DNA of 64,000 nt from Coccinella septempunctata (GCF_907165205.1 NC_058195.1:32384936-32448935), one strand, 5' to 3'. Shown: positions 1 through 9,921, counted from the first letter of the stretch. Numbers and translations: made by a program. The notes: a model not told the origin generated them from the letters alone.

Positions 1-1485
1 GAGGGGGTTTATTCGGAGTAATAAAAATTATGTAGAAAAAACAATTGTTTTAATTTACATTTATTTAGGTTTTCGATTAACACCTTGAAATAATTTTAAT
101 TAGGTATAATGAAACAATAATCTAGGATTAATATAATTTAAAATCGCTATCTTTTTTCCCAAACTGGCCCTGTGATTGAAAAAAATTTTGTTCGAAAATC
201 GGCGGTATTTTCATAAACTTCTGATTATTTTGGAAACGGTACATTTTCGCTGAACTAATATTGGTATCATTCGATAGAGTTTGGTCTACTCTATAGTGGT
301 GTGACGGTTGATTCACTAGTTTTGGGACACTCTGTATAAAATCGCCAATTTCCAAAACTTTCGACTAATATTCCCGGTTAACCATCTCAACGCTCAATTT
401 CAAGATCAAGCACCTAACGCCTTTTTAGAATAATTTGATTTGACACACATTTTGTGACTTACCCAAATTTCTTTCGTTTCTCTTTTGAAATAAATCATCG
501 AATCAAAATTGATTATCTGATATTTTATTGTTGGGACATAAACTCATAATAATTATTTTTTTTTTCAATTTTCAGTTCGAATTGCTAGTAAATCTTATTG
601 TTCAGTTTCAATCATAACTCTTTGTTCGTGAAAGCATGCTCATTAAAAATATCAATCAATGTTTTTTAATAAATGTATCTTTCAACTAATAATGAAACCA
701 CTAATACCATGGAGAAGTTTTTATTAAAGAGCACATGAAAAAGGACATATAGAACAAAAAATGCTTTTTTGATTATGAAAAATAAAAAGGGATAGAAAGC
801 TGAAGATTTCCTCGAACTAGATAGTTTAAATAGATCTCCTTTTTTTAATACTATTGTAAATGAATGTTTTCACAGCTGACGGAGACCTTGAACTCAACAC
901 TTCATTCGTTTCTATTACATAAGAACATTCTCTTAGACTAGGATATGATCCTTCTTGCAGGTGACGAGCAACTGTTTCTTCTAACACTTCCTGTTCTTCT
1001 ATGCTATATCTTTCTTTCTTTGCTGAAATAATGTGTAGTTGATCATGATCTACTGTATAAAGTTATTACTCATCTTTTCTGCAAACCTCAAATTCTGTGA
1101 TCAATAATTGTATCATTGAAATAGGAATCTTTGGAAACTGCAATGCAACATTCGAAAGTAAGATTTTTGACAAGTGATTTAGGAATTAAATGTTGAATAT
1201 GATTGACGGATTCGAAATTATCCGAGTTATGTGTACATTTATATTTATGTTAATATCTTTGAATACTTCTATGTTCATGTTCGGTTGTTGAGAATCGTGC
1301 GTTAATTGAAGAAAAATCATGCATTAGTAGGGGTTGTTAATGGACGATTTCGTGTACGTTGAGATGACTTGATCGGCGGAAAATAAATATAAGTTGAGAT
1401 TCGTGTTTTCTTTGGGGTAATTGAACTGCATGAGTATTGGTCATATTATACAATGACTTGAATTTTTGTGGAGAAAATCTCCATT
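1..1485. other. AT-rich stretch without a recognisable gene
   Basis: I see no convincing coding region here. Open frames are short and composed of low-complexity A/T codons. Near 325-342 the sequence reads like one end of a small TA-flanked insect MITE (an imperfect CACTCTGTA), but no partner end is visible. A complete Polinton of this layout would have its left terminal inverted repeat, and possibly its major capsid gene, in or beyond this interval. Neither is seen. Confidence 0.4.
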
Positions 1486-1893
1486 TCAATATGATATTAT
1501 TATTGACACATTGAAGAAAATATACTCACGTTTCAAGTTTTCACGCATCATCTTATTTTTCTTCTGGTCTGCTTTGATTTTCTGAATAATTAAATGAGGC
1601 GTACGCCTATTCATCGCAACTCTGTTTTTGTAGTAAAACTCCTGTACTTTAGATTTCGAGATTTCCTCATTGTGATCTATTTCAGGACTGAAGGTCTCTT
1701 GAAGAAGTTGTATTTCTCTTTTACTCCATGGTACACGTCTAGATTTTTTACCTAAAATCAAGTTTATTTCCGCTTGGGAGAGATTTTCTTCTTCGTTTTC
1801 TGAGTCACTGCAACTGGATAGTTCATAGTTAGATTCCTCTTCAACATTCGACGTTGTACGTTCTGAATTTGAAAGTCTGTTATTTTCTGCCAT
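1486..1893 (-). CDS. SANT/Myb-like protein, probable first exon
   Basis: The protein starts at an ATG 10 nt after the stop of the penton-like gene. Residues 1-45 are acidic and serine-rich. Residues 49-105 carry a basic helix-rich segment with a W-S-K-R-E motif and a run of spaced aromatic and basic residues, resembling the SANT/Myb-like DNA-binding domains common in insect and transposon proteins. A good splice donor (C|GTGAGT) lies at 1530/1529, so the last 15 or so residues of the open frame are probably intron translation and the coding exon is 1530-1893. No second exon was identified to the left. It may be a Polinton accessory gene or the start of an unrelated host or transposon gene. 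Function unknown. Confidence 0.45.
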   Translation of the reverse strand: MAENNRLSNSERTTSNVEEESNYELSSCSDSENEEENLSQAEINLILGKKSRRVPWSKREIQLLQETFSPEIDHNEEISKSKVQEFYYKNRVAMNRRTPHLIIQKIKADQKKNKMMRENLKREYIFFNVSIIISY

Positions 1894-1903
1894 ATTTTCT
1901 GAA

Positions 1904-2517
1904 TTACAAGACGTCGACGGTAAATGATGGGGATATGATTACTTTCGGCGAACCAAATTTCAAACTTAATTGTACTTCTTTAAGACTACTGAGATCATCC
2001 GATTTACACAAGAGTTCATTATTCCCAGTCATTCTTCCAGTCCTTGGTGGAAGAATTATTTTAGAGAACCCCAAGAGTTTTCCAATCGAATTGTCTTTGG
2101 AGAAATCAATCGCAAAGTCTTTATGGTAAATTTCACTTTTGAGTGTATTGCGATTGGGTCTTAAGAAAAATAGTTCCTCACTGTCACTCCTGTATTTTTC
2201 TTCCGGAAGTAGTTTTTTCTTCAGAAATTCTTCAATATCACTTATTTCATACACCCCTGAAGGAATTTCAATTACCTTTTTATTTTCATTCAGAAAGTCA
2301 TCAAAACCTGCTTTAGTTTCATAATAACAGAACTTATTATTATTTTCGTCAATGTTTGGGATTGAGTTATTATATAAGTATGAAATCCTATCAATGCAAT
2401 GCCATACTGGTAATTTGGATCTAATTCTATTGGAGTTGGTAAATCAATAGAGAGTATAGGAGATCGATCTTTCAATGTGAAAAGAACAGACATGACTGAA
2501 AGAGAGTAACACATCAT
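1904..2517 (-). pseudogene. Polinton penton-like minor capsid protein, frameshifted
   Basis: Two adjacent minus-strand frames, 2290-2517 and 1904-2254, are pieces of one gene. The N-terminal piece has the family's opening beta-strand pattern (FTLKDRSPILSIDLPTPIEL, then YGIALIGF). The C-terminal piece has the YEISDIEEFLKKKL segment and a later FSKIILPPRTG stretch. A single-base frame change near 2370-2380 separates them, after which coding continues without a stop to 1904. Polinton minor capsid proteins are single-jelly-roll pentons that would occupy the vertices of a virion. The ATG at 2493, eight codons downstream of the first, is an equally good start. The gene ends 10 nt before the SANT-like exon and starts 8 nt after the protease. 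Confidence 0.7.
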
Positions 2518-2525
2518 CTATTTAT

Positions 2526-2909
2526 TTATATCATTTTGTTTGATAAAAATTCCAAACACAGATGACCACAATTGTAGGGATTAGTTCTCTGATAATCAGT
2601 TTGGTTATATTTAATTTCAGAGTTTCTGAAATAACGAACTAATTCTTTAGGCGGTTTCAAATTTCCATAACTATCAAAATATTCCACATCTTTTCCCTTT
2701 TTGACATATGCAACCCAGTGCGTTCCTGGACCATATGAAGTATCTAAATTCACAACTCCACACTCTGTTCTGTTTATAGCTTTTGGTAAAGTGTTTCGCA
2801 TAAATACACCTCGAAAATGAGGAATACTTTGGGCAAATTGTAATATCTCGTGATCATATAATGCCCTTTTGGGAAAACCTTTCAGAGGTTTTTTTTTTTG
2901 CTTCTTCAA
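2526..2909 (-). CDS. Adenain-like cysteine protease (Ulp1 fold)
   Basis: Polinton maturation protease, expected to cleave capsid-related precursors. The RGVFMR segment near residue 33 is typical of the family. The catalytic set is visible: His in G-T-H-W near residue 63, an acidic residue in VEYFDSYG about 15 residues later, and the nucleophile in N-C-G-H-L-C near residue 113. Length is normal for the core domain. The frame has no ATG at its beginning. Its first 20 codons (K/G/L/F-rich) overlap the end of the upstream phospholipase-like gene in another frame, and A-runs at 2925-2930 and 2890-2900 are likely slippage sites. It may therefore have been the C-terminal part of a longer polyprotein. 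Confidence 0.8.
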   Translation of the reverse strand: MKKQKKKPLKGFPKRALYDHEILQFAQSIPHFRGVFMRNTLPKAINRTECGVVNLDTSYGPGTHWVAYVKKGKDVEYFDSYGNLKPPKELVRYFRNSEIKYNQTDYQRTNPYNCGHLCLEFLSNKMI

Positions 2910-3563
2910 AAATAGTCCATAACCTTTTTTAAGAACAATCCATGTCCAATAGCTTCCATAGCCCTATTATGCCGTTTTTCTTCCTCTAACTTCTTTTTTG
3001 CTCTGTTGGCATTGATAACAGCATTGGCAACTGAACCACTTCCTCCAAGCACTGATCCAATAGCACCCAAACCAGCTAAAATACCCATTAATGGTAGTAC
3101 TCCACCACACTTAATTTCAAAGGGTATAGTTCGTGGAATTCGTATTTTACGTTTACCACCTGCCCTTTTAACACCTGCTCTTGCTGCTCTCAGAGCTATG
3201 GATGCTGATTTCTTCATATCATTCGTATTAGATTTTTGTAATATCTTATTCACAGGGTTCAATATAGCAGTCCGGTAGGATTTTCGATATCCCATACCTA
3301 ATTTTCGTTTGGCTTTCATAGTACCAGTTACAAAAAGCGCTGCAGTTTTTTCACGCCACGAAGCGTCCTTGGAGCGAAATCGATTCCAAGCTCTATCTTC
3401 CAATTCTTTGTCTGCTTTATGTCTTTCTTCTAAATTGTTTGTCCTGCTACAGGTTATATCATGAACCTTACACGCCTGATCTAAAGGATTTATTCCAGGA
3501 TCACCTCTTTCTAATCGTTTTTGCAGTTTAGTACCAGGTCCACAATATCTCTGAGTATCCTAC

Positions 3564-3597
<34 letters not shown>

Positions 3598-3717
3598 TAT
3601 ATTAATTATAATCGTACAACTTTCATCATTTTTTTTCTCACCAGGCAAATGGAGTTCAATAGGAAGCTTATTTATTATGGAGTTTATAAGACCCCCACCA
3701 TTGGCGAAGGTCAGCAT
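2906..3717 (-). pseudogene. Polinton PLA2-like/hydrophobic structural protein, interrupted
   Basis: The minus-strand frame is open from about 3559 to 2906, preceded by an ATG-started segment at 3717-3642. The N-terminal segment has FANGGGLINSIINKLPIELH, followed after the interruption by YCGPGT and a C-x2-H-D motif (CKVHD) near 3455. This is the pattern of the parvovirus-type phospholipase A2 domain, in which His-Asp is catalytic. Residues after that are rich in Lys/Arg, followed by a glycine-rich hydrophobic stretch (LMGILAGLGAIGSVLGG), which looks membrane-active. Such proteins may help particles leave endosomes. An 82-nt segment at 3560-3641, bounded by GT and AG and filled with a CT repeat, separates the two parts. 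The simple join is out of frame, so it could be an insertion or an intron used with another site. Confidence 0.6.
3565..3596. repeat. (GA)n microsatellite
   Basis: A run of about 15 GA dinucleotides with one interruption. On the minus strand it is a CT tract directly before an AG, like an overgrown polypyrimidine tract of an intron acceptor inside the PLA2-like gene. Confidence 0.9.
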
Positions 3718-3766
3718 TATACTGAATAAATAATGTGTAAGCTCTATTCATATATAACATTATATA
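3718..3766. promoter_or_regulatory. Divergent promoter region between Polinton gene blocks
   Basis: Only 49 bp separate the start of the leftward PLA2-like gene (3717) from the rightward packaging ATPase (3767). The gap is A/T-rich and contains TATATAACATTATATA at 3751-3766, TATA-like on both strands. A shared bidirectional promoter is the simplest reading; this is inference from position and composition. Confidence 0.4.
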
Positions 3767-4537
3767 ATGAGACAGAAAGAGGATCTGGCTTTATTTGATT
3801 GTAAGATGGAAGTCGAACAGCAACCATCTGTTTTATCAGTTGATAATTTAGATATGTTAGAAAATGAAAGATTTCCAAAACATGGAGATCTCTTTCCTGA
3901 CAGTTGTCGAATTTTATTTGCCGGACCAAGTGGTTGTGGAAAATCCAATACACTTTTGAGTTTACTGTTATCTCCGAATGGATTACGATTCAAAAATATA
4001 TATATTTATTCTAAGAGTCTTTATCAACCGAAATATCAATTGTTGGAACAAGTGCTGAAAGGCGTGCCTGAAATAGGTTATCATCCATACAAGGAGAATG
4101 ATGATATAATTGATCCTAATGACGCTGAAGAAAATTCTATCATTATTTTTGATGATGTTGTTGGAGATAAGCAAGATAAGATTAAAGCCTATTACTCTAT
4201 GGGTCGACATAAAGCCATTGATGTGGCATTTCTATGTCAAACTTATGTTATGGCAAGCAAACACTTATGTCGTGATAACTTGAATGCTCGCTTGAATGTT
4301 ATTGTATTATTCAAACAAGATGATACTAATCTGAAACATGCATTCAATGAGCATGTCTCTCCGGATATGTCATATGAAGAGTTCAAACAACTGTGTGCAT
4401 TCTGTTGGAATTCAACCAAATATGGATTCATTGCTATTGTTAAAAACTTTGATATTGATGGAGGACGCTATCGTCAAGGATTTGATAGGTTCATAAAAAA
4501 AAATTCAGTCAAATATAAAAATTATGTAAATACATGA
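3767..4537 (+). CDS. A32/FtsK-like genome-packaging ATPase
   Basis: This 256-residue protein belongs to the Polinton ATPase family, which pumps DNA into preformed capsids. The Walker A loop (AGPSGCGKSN) is near residues 52-61. Walker B (SIIIFDDVVG) is near residues 123-132 with the two acidic residues intact. A conserved FLCQTY segment follows near residue 155, as in A32-type ATPases. No stop or frameshift is seen and the length is normal for the family, so this is one of the best-preserved genes of the element. An alternative start is Met14. The unknown-function gene at 4570 follows on the same strand after 32 nt. Confidence 0.9.
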   Translation: MRQKEDLALFDCKMEVEQQPSVLSVDNLDMLENERFPKHGDLFPDSCRILFAGPSGCGKSNTLLSLLLSPNGLRFKNIYIYSKSLYQPKYQLLEQVLKGVPEIGYHPYKENDDIIDPNDAEENSIIIFDDVVGDKQDKIKAYYSMGRHKAIDVAFLCQTYVMASKHLCRDNLNARLNVIVLFKQDDTNLKHAFNEHVSPDMSYEEFKQLCAFCWNSTKYGFIAIVKNFDIDGGRYRQGFDRFIKKNSVKYKNYVNT

Positions 4538-4569
4538 AATGCCCTCAGTATAGATCAAACTAAGCCGTA

Positions 4570-5592
4570 ATGAAGAGTGCTATTGAGCAGCAGAGAAAAC
4601 GTAAAATACAACAACTTATAAGAGATATGAGAAAGAAGTTTCTCACATTCAAGCTAGGAAAAAATGAAGACGATCGATCAATTTCTCAATTATTTGATCC
4701 GATCACCAAACGACTAGATAGAATAGAATATAAGCAAACAGATGGTTTATTGAAGACTGTGAAACTCCATACAGCTCCAGTACAGCTCAAGACAGCTCAA
4801 CTGACAGATCCAACACAGCTTCAGACAGATAAGCTGTCAGCTCTGAAACAGCATCAGACAGCAGGGCTGTCAGATTCCTCATATTTTTCAAAGGAAGATT
4901 TCTTTCCGGAAAACACTGAAGAAGAAAGTCAAGAGACTCAGTATGAAAATGTGTACCAATCAAGTGTTGATGAATATTTGAAACAGTATCCAGTTGAATC
5001 TAGACATTATATTTCATCTATATTGTCATCCCCTGAACAAGATAATGTAGTCGATATCACATATGGGCCTAAATACGATTCTAAAATTTCTAAATGGTTC
5101 CTTGGTAACAAGGCTATCAGTTTTGATGGGAAAACTAGTGAGATTATAATAGACAATAATGAACGATTTCCCGGTACACCAGGGCTGTACAGACTGATAT
5201 TCGATAAACAACCGACCGATTATACGAAAGAGGATTCACAATGTTATAAAACAGTTTTAAATTTGACAAACGTTCATAGGAGACAGTTTGATGCTACAAA
5301 GCAACGACGTGGATCAGCAGCATTTAAATGGGTTGAAATTATAAAACCTTTAACTTCAAATCAAGGAGGTAGTTTGTTGACATACAATGAAAAACCAGTC
5401 GAGTATGTGTATTGGAATGATGTGAATGAACTAGTTGATAGATTACAATTTCTTCATGCGTCAAGAGATGCAGGTAATACATCGGTGGATAATGAAATCC
5501 AATCTATTATCGAAGAACTACGCGAAGCTAACATTATACAGGGTGATTCCGGAGGAGACCGTCAGATTTTAGGTGAAGTATACACTAGTTAA
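4570..5592 (+). CDS. Polinton protein of unknown function, 3' end replaced by foldback insertion
   Basis: The protein starts with a basic coiled-coil-like segment (residues 1-60). A linker of degenerate Q-T-D/A-x-L repeats follows (residues 57-105), then an acidic region, then a conserved C-terminal domain from about residue 160 with WFLGNKAISFDG, a FPGTPGLYRLIF core and a final YVYWNDVNELVDRL segment. I recognise this domain as one recurring in insect Polintons; I recall it as an uncharacterised domain family, possibly DUF8207. The last 18 codons lie inside the inserted foldback element, which begins exactly on a codon boundary at 5539. The flanking DNA indicates that the original stop lay one codon beyond the insertion, so the domain itself is complete. 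Confidence 0.7.
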   Translation: MKSAIEQQRKRKIQQLIRDMRKKFLTFKLGKNEDDRSISQLFDPITKRLDRIEYKQTDGLLKTVKLHTAPVQLKTAQLTDPTQLQTDKLSALKQHQTAGLSDSSYFSKEDFFPENTEEESQETQYENVYQSSVDEYLKQYPVESRHYISSILSSPEQDNVVDITYGPKYDSKISKWFLGNKAISFDGKTSEIIIDNNERFPGTPGLYRLIFDKQPTDYTKEDSQCYKTVLNLTNVHRRQFDATKQRRGSAAFKWVEIIKPLTSNQGGSLLTYNEKPVEYVYWNDVNELVDRLQFLHASRDAGNTSVDNEIQSIIEELREANIIQGDSGGDRQILGEVYTS

Positions 5593-7172
5593 GGCAGTTT
5601 CGAAACAATGTTTGGTTTATGGTTGGGGGCCTTTAATGAGAGTCTACAGGGTGATTTGTCCGATTCGACCGATTTTTCTTTTATTCATAACTTTGGTTTG
5701 GCTTGATCAATCTTGATGAAATGTTCAGTGTAGAACAATATGATTGTCTTCTTTCAATAATTCCAACACTTTCTCGAAAATACAGGCTGGGAATTATGAT
5801 AAGTTCAGATTAAGTTTGCAGGTTGAAAAAACACCCTGTACATTCCGTTTTCAAAAATTTTCTACATGCTTCAGATTCTATCATAAGTGTACATTACTGG
5901 AACGTTTTTAATTTTTTGGCACACATCCAATTTTCCTAGAAAAATTTTTCAAGGATGAACAATATCGTTATTTCGCTCCGAGGCACTGAGAATATTCTGA
6001 ACTGGAATGTAAACCGGTGTCGTCCAACGATACAAAGCTCTTCCTGAGTCCTGAAGTAGTTCTTTCAAATTCGAAATCCATATTTAATCGCTCATATTCT
6101 GATGTATAAAATCATTTAATCCAGAAAATATCTTTATACCTACCTACTTAAACCAAAAAATATACAACTTATACAGAATAAACATTCGAAACATATCATG
6201 AACGGCAGAACTAAGGATTAACACAAAATTTACATAGAATGTTCGAAATGATTTCCCCTTTTTTGAATACATATTCGAGACCTTTTTAATAAATTTCCAA
6301 TTGACCATGGAGAATTTTCAATTTCATTAAAACTATTTATCATACATTCGTGATTCAATATTTTACATACCATAAGGCCATAAGTGAGTACATTTTTGAA
6401 CGAAACTACTATGTTTTAGGAATATTCGCTTCATAGAAAACCGAAAGTGTGCCGAAAATCACCTGAATAATGACTCAATTGTATGTTAATCCATAATTTT
6501 GCCTTTCATATGTTTCGAATGTTTATTCTGTATATGTAGTAGTAGTATAAATTTTTTTTTGGTTCACGTACGTATAAAGAAATTTTTTGAATTAAATGAT
6601 TTTATACATCTGAATATGAGCGATCAAAAATGAATTTCGAATTTGGAAAATTTATTTTAGGACTCAGGAAGAGCTTTGTATTATCGGACGATACAGCTTT
6701 ACCATCTAGTTTAGAATATTCTCAATGCCTTGGAGCGAAAAAACGATATTGTTCATCTTTGAAAAATTTTTCTAGGAAAAATGGACGTGTGCCAAAAAAA
6801 ATAAAAACGCTCCAGTAATGTAAACTTATGGTAGAATCTGAAGCAAGTAGAAAAATTCTGAAAACGGAATGTAAAGGTGTTTTTTCAACCTGCATTCTTA
6901 ATCTGAACTTATCATAATTCCCACCCTGAATTTTTGAACAAGTGTTGGAATTATTGAAAGAAGATAATCATATTGTTCTACACTGAAAATTTCATCATGA
7001 TTGATCAAGCCATACCAAAGTTATGAATAAAAGAAAAATCGGTCGAATCGGACAAATCACCCTGTAGACTCTCAATGAAGGCCCCGAACCATAAACCCAA
7101 CATTGTTCCGAAACTATATTGACTAGTGTATACTTCACCTAAAATCTGACGGTCTCCTCCGGAATCACCCTG
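5539..7172. mobile_element. Long foldback element inserted in Polinton (TIR CAGGGTGATTCCGG)
   Basis: The ends are inverted copies (CAGGGTGATTCCGG at 5539, CCGGAATCACCCTG ending at 7172) with TA on both sides (5537-5538 and 7173-7174). The inverted repeat extends inward for roughly 650-700 nt per arm with many differences, leaving about 250 nt of unpaired centre around 6230-6480. There is no transposase. TA target duplications and CAGGGTG ends suggest mobilisation by a Tc1/mariner-type transposase, but this is inference. Short open frames within it, such as one at 6630-6818, are incidental. Confidence 0.85.
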
Positions 7173-7182
7173 TATATTAATA

Positions 7183-7554
7183 ATGCAGTTTGATATGATC
7201 AATAGTTCAAGAATGCCTCTCAGTAAGTTTGGTGGAACCTCACGAGGGCTACAAAATAAATATAAACGTACTGAAAGTCAAAGCTTCCCTTCAACTTCAG
7301 ATGGTGATTATGATTTCGGTAATCGTAAGCTATGCAATGTTAGAATACCTACCGAAAAAAGTGATGTTGTGACTAAAGAAATTCTAGACAATGAATTGCT
7401 CAAAGTTATCAATTTAATGGGCGATTTAGGAATCAGAGTCCAAAGTATCAAAAACGAGTTGGAGCTCAGCCATGAGAAAATTATCTCCGATGTTTTATCC
7501 AACCAGGAAAAATGTCTTCAGGATTTGAAACAAGAACTGAGGGAAGATTTCTGA
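7183..7554 (+). CDS. Polinton coiled-coil protein with tail-fibre-like KLCNV motif
   Basis: A 123-residue protein. It starts with MQFDMINSSRMPLSKFGGT, a pattern I recognise from Polinton proteins. A KLCNVRIPT...VTKEILDN motif follows at about residues 48-70; it resembles the N-V-x-x-P-x-D-A-x-x-K motif of phage tail-fibre proteins. The second half is a predicted coiled coil (VINLMGDLGIRVQSIKNELE). Its role may be structural. The gene begins 10 nt after the foldback insertion. Before that insertion it would have started only a few nucleotides after the stop of the preceding gene, matching the tight spacing elsewhere in the element. Confidence 0.55.
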   Translation: MQFDMINSSRMPLSKFGGTSRGLQNKYKRTESQSFPSTSDGDYDFGNRKLCNVRIPTEKSDVVTKEILDNELLKVINLMGDLGIRVQSIKNELELSHEKIISDVLSNQEKCLQDLKQELREDF

Positions 7555-7683
7555 TCATTTGTTATAAAGTGTAGTGAGAAGGTCACAAAGAATTGATTGA
7601 GATTTTAACTTTACGAATAGACTAGGTACAACTACAACTGACTCGATAGTTATCCTACTCAATTAAAAAAAAGACCATTTCCA

Positions 7684-8616
7684 ATGGAGCAGTCAAAGGA
7701 GAAAGTTCAAGTGGTTAATGAGCTGCATAGACCAACTGGAAAAAATTTCCCCCGAAGGCGTACTATCATCAAGGGTATAGATGATTTGTGGCAGAGTGAT
7801 TTGATGCAAATGGACTCGTATGCTGATGAAAACAAAAATCATACATTTGTTCTCGTTGTGATTGATTGCTTTTCCAAATTTGTCTGGACTAAAGCATTGA
7901 AAACGAAATGTGCCGAAGAAGTTACTAAGGCGTTTTCGGAAATATTGAAACAGAGTAATAGAAGACCCAAGAACCTACAGACTGACCAAGGAAGAGAGTT
8001 TTTCAATTTTAAATTCAAAAACCTAATGAAAAAATATAAGATCAATCATTACAATACATATTCTGTGAAAAAAGCAGCAATTGTTGAACGAGTAATACGA
8101 ACTCTTAAAGAAAAACTATTCAAGTATTTCAGTTTGAATGGAACATACTATTGGTTGCAAATCCTACCGAAAATTGTCGCTGATTACAATACAATTAAAC
8201 ATAGAACAATTGGAATGAGTCCTATTGAAGTAAAAAAGTCAAATGAGAAACTCCTACTTAGAAGTCGGTACAATCACATCAAAATAGCTGGTAGAGGAAA
8301 ATTTAAAGTTGGTGATACTGTGCGTATAAGTAAATTCAAACATGTTTTCTCTAAGGGTTATTTACTACATTGGACAACAGAAATATTCAAAATCAGTAAG
8401 ATACAAATTACTAATCCAGTAACTTACCTTCTTGATGACTTACAAGGTAATCCAATCCAAGGAGCTTTTTATGAGCCTGAACTGCAAAGCGCTTCAAACT
8501 CAGATATATATTTAGTTGAAAAAATTCTATGTGAGCGGGGAAACAAAGTACTTGTGAGATGGCTTGGATTCGATCAGTCACATGATTCATGGATAGATAA
8601 ATCCAACCGTTTATAG
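7684..8616 (+). CDS. Polinton integrase with C-terminal chromodomain
   Basis: This DDE recombinase of the retroviral integrase fold would insert the Polinton into chromosomes. The first Asp is in WQSDLMQMD (about residue 39), the second in LQTDQGREFF (about residue 99), and the Glu in AAIVERVIRTLKEKL (about residue 135), giving the D-D-35-E spacing. A beta-rich region with KFKVGDTVRISKFK follows near residue 207. A chromodomain closes the protein (YLVEKILCERGNKVLVRWLGF...SWI, residues 279-306). No N-terminal HHCC zinc finger is seen, so the start may be short or the finger lost. The reading frame is otherwise intact over 310 residues. Confidence 0.88.
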   Translation: MEQSKEKVQVVNELHRPTGKNFPRRRTIIKGIDDLWQSDLMQMDSYADENKNHTFVLVVIDCFSKFVWTKALKTKCAEEVTKAFSEILKQSNRRPKNLQTDQGREFFNFKFKNLMKKYKINHYNTYSVKKAAIVERVIRTLKEKLFKYFSLNGTYYWLQILPKIVADYNTIKHRTIGMSPIEVKKSNEKLLLRSRYNHIKIAGRGKFKVGDTVRISKFKHVFSKGYLLHWTTEIFKISKIQITNPVTYLLDDLQGNPIQGAFYEPELQSASNSDIYLVEKILCERGNKVLVRWLGFDQSHDSWIDKSNRL

Positions 8617-8659
8617 AGATTTTTTAATTTAGTATCGCTTTGATCTTCAGTTCAGCAAC

Positions 8660-9394
8660 ATGTACTGTCAAGAGAGTGAATTTAATCCATCTCCATATTA
8701 CGATTCTGAAATGATTGATATCGAAAAAAAATTTGTTTTGAATACAAATTTCAAAACAGGAGGATATAACATCGATTGTGGATTAAGTAGTGCGAGAAAC
8801 TATGAACCCTCAGTGAAGCTGTCAACGAATGAAGACTCTTTGATGTTTGGTGGAAAAATGTTCATTTCGTTTGATTACATGCAATGGATGATGCTTACTG
8901 AAATCCTCAACTTGAATGAAGCAAATGATATTCGATTTATTCATGATATTTCTGTTACAACCACAACTGTGAATGGATTCAAAATGATCATGATATCAAG
9001 GAAGGAAAATCATTTATATCTTATTAGCGACGATGTTGCTAAGACTCTAGAATTCAATAAAAGTTTTCTCAGAAATAGATTGAAAATGCTTATGAAACTT
9101 GATTTCAAATCTTATTATAAGAATTTTCTGATAACTATGACCAATATTAAAAAAGATAGTTCGAAATCCATTGAAGAACTAATAGGAATTTTTTGTCAGA
9201 TCAATCCTTCTATTGAAAATTTGATATTATGTGAATGTATGATTTCAAATGAAAACAACATTCTTTGTGACAGAGAAATATTTGTGAAGGATAATAAAAA
9301 TACTTTTTATACATTTCTTAGTATTTATTTCATATACATATATATCCACATATTTACAATGTTGAATGGTTCATTTAACATATTTCATAAATAA
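8660..9394 (+). CDS. Polinton hypothetical protein
   Basis: I do not recognise a domain with a known function. The protein is 244 residues, with a central MFGGKMFISFDYMQWMMLTEI segment and alternating hydrophobic strands. The last 25 residues are hydrophobic (IYFIYIYIHIF) and look like low-complexity read-through or a short membrane segment. It starts 43 nt after the integrase stop, on the same strand, and overlaps the tail of the convergent gene by 10 nt. Position between integrase and polymerase suggests an element-encoded accessory protein. The C-terminus may have been changed by a frame shift. Confidence 0.5.
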   Translation: MYCQESEFNPSPYYDSEMIDIEKKFVLNTNFKTGGYNIDCGLSSARNYEPSVKLSTNEDSLMFGGKMFISFDYMQWMMLTEILNLNEANDIRFIHDISVTTTTVNGFKMIMISRKENHLYLISDDVAKTLEFNKSFLRNRLKMLMKLDFKSYYKNFLITMTNIKKDSSKSIEELIGIFCQINPSIENLILCECMISNENNILCDREIFVKDNKNTFYTFLSIYFIYIYIHIFTMLNGSFNIFHK

Positions 9395-9888
9395 AATATT
9401 TCAGAGTCCGAATCTGAAGATTCGGAATCGAAACAAAATGAGGATTTGTATAAATCTGGAGGTTCCCTTTCCAACTTTTCATATAAATATCTATAAATGG
9501 GGTACACAGAGGGATCGCTTAAGTATTTCAAAAGAGACAAATATTTAAGAGGAGGAGGATTATAAACTAAAACATTTTTATACATTTCGAAATCAATTGA
9601 TTCAACACAATGAGAGTGACATTTACTATAGTAAGAATTAATCAATATGGATTTTTTTAACAGCAATGCTCTTCTGTCAACATGAATTGAAAAATAATCA
9701 TTCAGTTTACTGAACGTGTCCAAATAAAGACAATGCGACATATTTTTCGCTGGCATATCTGTGTATTCCATAACATGAACTTTGATAGAAATTTCATTAA
9801 TCGTACATATATATGAATCAGATTTGATTAAATTCCATTCATAATGAAAATCTGCGTGATTTTCATCATCATCATCATCATCATCATT

Positions 9889-9921
<33 letters not shown>

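Noticed and set aside
128..355. 75-codon minus-strand open frame
   Set aside because: No domain, A/T-driven composition, and it overlaps what looks like a MITE end.
3511..3717. Open frame through the CT repeat in the PLA2-like gene
   Set aside because: Its second half is Leu-Ser repeats from the microsatellite and the wrong frame of the PLA2 domain; only the first part is coding.
6630..6818. 62-codon plus-strand frame
   Set aside because: Lies wholly in an arm of the foldback element with no protein features.
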